Shown: positions 60,659 through 64,000 of the stretch, one piece after another | Layout: every line of letters starts with the position of its first letter | How positions within the stretch are numbered: the first letter of the stretch is position 1 | Assembly (NCBI RefSeq): GCF_000226115.1 | Contig: NC_016457.1 | Coordinates: forward strand, 2,170,001 to 2,234,000 | From: Thermothielavioides terrestris NRRL 8126 | Taxonomy: Eukaryota; Ascomycota; Sordariomycetes; Sordariales; Chaetomiaceae | DNA: 64,000 nucleotides | Reading direction: 5' to 3' | The notes under the pieces: generated by a model | The model's database searches: none | What the model was told of the DNA's origin: nothing | The model's input: the letters and a program-made list of their open reading frames with translations, nothing else | Program-made: the position numbers and the translations under genes

Positions 60659-63600
60659 CTACCTCCCCTGGGAGGACTGCTGCCCGCCAGCCCCTTGGCC
60701 CCCCATACCCGTGTCCACACTTCCGTAATTCCCATTCTCCACGCTAGGGTATGCGCCGCCGCTCATCTCGGCCCAGTCCCAGTCGAGCGTCATCGGCAAG
60801 CTGAACAGATCCTGCGGCAACATCGGCTGCTGGAAGAAGTCTGCGCCTCCGCCGGCGGGAAGCGGTGGACTTGCCAGTTCGCCGGCGCCAATACCCGCTG
60901 CGTTTATGGCGCCCATGGGCCCAAACGCGCCCATGTCCGCATAGGCATTGTAGTCGGAGCTGTCTGGGGTGAAATCGTTGTGCCAGCCCGTTGGTGGGTG
61001 GCCCGGGGACGGGGACTGGCTCATGGTGCCTGTCATGGGGCTGTAGTTGCCGTTCACGTATTGCGGCGAGCGGCGGTCATTGAGGGGTGGGGAGAGGTGG
61101 CCGTCGTTGCTCGCCGCGTGCATTCCGGTTGGTTGAGGAGTAGTCGAGCTCGCGGTGGTGGGGCGCGATGTCGGCGGAATCGGGTTCGGGTTGAAGGATG
61201 GCGACTGGGCCGCGGTAGTCGCGGTGGCAGTGGTGGTGGTCGCGTTGGAGTTAGAATTTGTCGTTGCTTTGGTCGACGACTGCTCCTGATTCTTCCGTTT
61301 CCGCCGTGATGCATGCTCCTTCTCTGCCTTCTCGACCACAACCTTGGCAATCCGCTCAAACTCGGAGCAGACACCCAGCATGCGGTGGACACCGCCTGTT
61401 TCTGCCTCTTCGCCGAGCATGGACAAGAAAGTGACGACTACATTCATGAGCTTCGTATCGGAGCGTGCCCTTGGGTCAAGGGGATTCTGCAGGATGTTGC
61501 CGAACAATGTGACGAGGGCCGAGACGGGGAAATACAAGACCATCCTGTACGGGGTCAGAATCACCGGCAAATCACAAAGATGGGTTTTTAACGTAGACTC
61601 ACCAGACACAGGAGAAATCGCCTTGCGGTATGTACTTAAGCAGAGATATTGAGGCACGAGCAGCGGACGTGCACAGTGCCGCCGACGAGAAGATGCGCGG
61701 ATTCAGTGGTCTGGTGTTGCGCCCCTGAATAGCGTAGTTGGAGAGACGGCTGGTCCAGTAGCCGTGATGGATGGACATCCGGTGGATAGTGGTGAGGCAG
61801 TTGTAGTAGTTGAAATGCAACATGACGATGTGGAGGATGAGCGGAGTGTGAGACGCCTTGATCTCGTGTTCGGGGCGGAAATCGATGGGGATACGATCCT
61901 TCCAGTCTTCTAGCTCCTTGTCTAGCTCGCCGATCGTGTTCAGCAGTTCGCCATCCGATTGTTTGGTCGCTTTTGTCGAGTACAGCCTCTTGTACACCTT
62001 GCTCTCGACAATGGCTAGTTCGCACATGACCCTAAACAGGTTCATCTTGCCTTTCCCATCGGCCAACGGAATATTGCCGATGCCGTCCGCAGGGTCGGCA
62101 TCGGGAAGCTCCACGTTCATGTCGTCGTCGTCCTGGGCGGGTGGCCTGCCGGATCGAAGGCACAAATCCTTGTCCAGCATGTACGCGATCCAAAACACCC
62201 TCTTGCGCTGCTCGATCTCAATCGGGTTCAGGTTGAAGCCGGTCCCGCGCTTGTGGAGACCGATGCTATGCGACAACCGGATTGCCGTGGCTATGAGCAG
62301 GGAGGATGGCTGAGGATTCGGGGTTCCCTGTAGGAACAAAGCCATGCCCAGCAAGCCCTGCACGCTGAGCAGGTCGGTGTTGCGCATTGTCAACTCGGAG
62401 AAGACCGCCATCGCATTCTTCATGTAACCCCAAGCCTTCTCGTCCTCCTCTTGTGGTACAAGGTTGCTCATCACCCGCAGACGGTGGGCAATGGCCAGGG
62501 CAACGTTCAGACTGGCCCACCACCCGGATCCGGTATAGGGATCGTTCGAGTACTGCCTCTCCACTAGATGCATGAAGGTCGGCTGATGAAAAAGGGGAAA
62601 CATGCAGTTGAAGTTCTCGAAGTAGTCCACGAGCAGCGACAGCGCCTCGGGCTTTGGGGGCAGCTCCCTGAAGATGGTACGGCGGAAGAGATCGCCGAAG
62701 ACATCAGGCTTCCAAGCAGTCCACTTGTGGTCGTCGATGGAGACGTCCGAGATCATTTGCTGGAACGACGTATCCCCCATCTTCTCGTTGACCCACTGTA
62801 TCCCTTTCGGAGAGAAGATGGAGAAGCCAGACGACGAGCCTTCGACATGTGTCAGCGCAGGAGAACAATGAGACTGCGAGTCATCTTGACTCACCGATAT
62901 ACCGCGTCTCGCCATAGTTGTTGGTAACTAGGGAGCACATCATCTCGGAGAGTTCGGCAACCTCTTCTTGCTCGTCATCCTGATGCTCTTTCTCGGGCGT
63001 GGCAGACCTCCTCTTCTCGCCATCCTTGGCAGGCTCTGGGGTTGCTAGCGAGCTGTGAGGGGTCGAGCCACTGGCATCCGGACCTGACGCCGGGTGCGAC
63101 GGTGACGTAGGGTCGGAGGCAGCCTGGGAAGCCTGCCTTGACTGCTGGTGCTTTTCCGCAAGCTTCTTCTCCAGCGTCCCGAGATCAGTAGCGCCGTCGT
63201 CGTCTTCGCTGAGCAAGCCTACGGCAAAACGGTTAGTGAGCCGCGTGTCTCAAGAGACATGGCGCACTGGGGGGCCAGTCAGGATGGCGGGGCGAGCGGC
63301 GTACCTGATAGCCTCAACAGGTGTTCCATGCGCCCCAACCGGTTTTCGAGTCCTTCGATATACTTGGCCCTTTTGCCCAACTTCGTCAATGGAGATGCCG
63401 CCAAACAGAAACGGGAGAGCACTCACCCCTTGGGAGGATTCCGTTTCTTCTCAACTTGCGTAAAGACGCACTCCGTTTTGTAGTTGGTACAATGTGTGCA
63501 GGCCGGGAGCTTGCCATCGCATTTGATCTTCTTCTTCCTGCACATGTCGCATGCCTGGGGAGAGCTTATGGTCAGCACCCTGCCGCCTCGTCTTCGATCG

Positions 63601-63829
63601 CGCCAGAGCTGTCGCCGCCCCAACTTACCCTCGCGATCCTCCGTCTCTTGGCTTCGTTCGTATCTTCCAGCAGCCCATGATCGCCAAACATCTGTGCGGC
63701 GAGGAGGTCGGGGGGTAATTGCGGGATCGGAAGTCCATGTTCGTTGTAACCACCAAAGATCTGGGGCGGCTGGTTCATCAACGGGGGCGGCGGGATGGGC
63801 ATCTGAAAGCCCGAATGCATAGGGTCCAT
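60659..63829 (-). CDS. Zn2Cys6 (GAL4-type) transcription factor with fungal-specific TF domain
   Basis: A 946-residue nuclear regulator in six exons: 63629-63829, 63427-63554, 63305-63369, 62895-63218, 61603-62839 and 60659-61544, with introns of 55-86 bp. The start MDPMHSG has a good context (ACCATGG). The binuclear cluster has Cys69, 72, 79, 86, 89 and 96 in C-x2-C-x6-C-x6-C-x2-C-x6-C spacing ([14 protein letters not shown]...). It is preceded by basic KRRRIAR and followed by the linker [20 protein letters not shown], a short dimerisation helix. The fungal-specific TF domain in exon 5 includes [17 protein letters not shown] and [13 protein letters not shown], then [20 protein letters not shown]. 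The C-terminus is Ser/Thr/Asn/Gly/Pro-rich, as in activation regions. Its targets are unknown, and nothing ties it to the distant galacturonate genes. Confidence 0.92.
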
Positions 63830-64000
63830 GGTAAAAAGAGTCGCCTTCGAGGCGGTCGGCACACTAAGAATCGATTACGGTGGTGATCGCCAAGTTCGGA
63901 GGTCGATCGACGGAGCCGCAGGCCTTGCTGGTAGCAATGGGCAAGCGATCGATGTTCGCGACCGCGGGGAGTTCGTTCGCAGGGCAGGCAGTGTAGCCGC
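63830..64000. other. 5' region of the Zn2Cys6 gene, cut by the window edge
   Basis: Only 171 bp of upstream sequence is present. It has no ATG in frame with the gene; the codon that extends the frame furthest here is GTG at 63862. Confidence 0.4.

Overview
The window looks like chromosomal DNA of a filamentous ascomycete, most likely a Sordariomycete and perhaps Chaetomiaceae-like. The genes are GC-rich, with short 55-170 bp introns that have GT...AG ends and CTNAC-type branch points. The left end has the signature of repeat-induced point mutation (RIP). This placement is inferred from gene families and base composition; I ran no search. LAYOUT. (1) 1 to about 11,990 is an AT-rich, TpA-rich block with no intact gene. 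Reading through stop codons recovers fossil reading frames: a reverse-strand gag-like protein with a recognisable zinc knuckle, a forward Ty3/gypsy integrase C-terminus plus chromodomain, and several decayed ORFs I cannot name. Composition changes abruptly to normal DNA near 11,990. (2) 14.7-26.4 kb is metabolic: a thiol peroxidase (GPx type), a TDA3-like FAD oxidoreductase, a divergent pair that I read as the D-galacturonate genes gaaC/LGA1 (aldolase) and gaaA/GAR2 (reductase), a broken NACHT fragment, and a VBA-type MFS transporter. (3) 26.9-32.3 kb holds TOF1/Swi1 (replication fork protection) and a divergent mitochondrial 3-hydroxyacyl-CoA dehydrogenase. (4) 32.3-53.0 kb is almost empty except for one homeobox regulator at 42.8-45.2 kb, with about 10.5 kb of non-coding DNA upstream and 7.8 kb downstream. 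(5) 53.0-63.8 kb holds three reverse-strand genes: a BOR1 borate exporter, an m-AAA (AFG3/YTA12) mitochondrial protease and a Zn2Cys6 regulator. HOW THE GENES FIT TOGETHER. The clearest functional unit is gaaC-gaaA: two enzymes of fungal pectin-sugar catabolism, transcribed divergently from a shared 2.4 kb region that holds one exact copy of the galacturonate-responsive element TCCNCCAAT. The other genes look like unlinked housekeeping or regulatory loci. I did not find a clearly new multi-gene system. The points most worth a second look are the fossil ORFs in the RIP block (one next to a patch that escaped mutation), the gaa promoter, the NACHT relic and the empty flanks of the homeobox gene. 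Exon structures were worked out by hand from splice signals, frame continuity and protein-family continuity.
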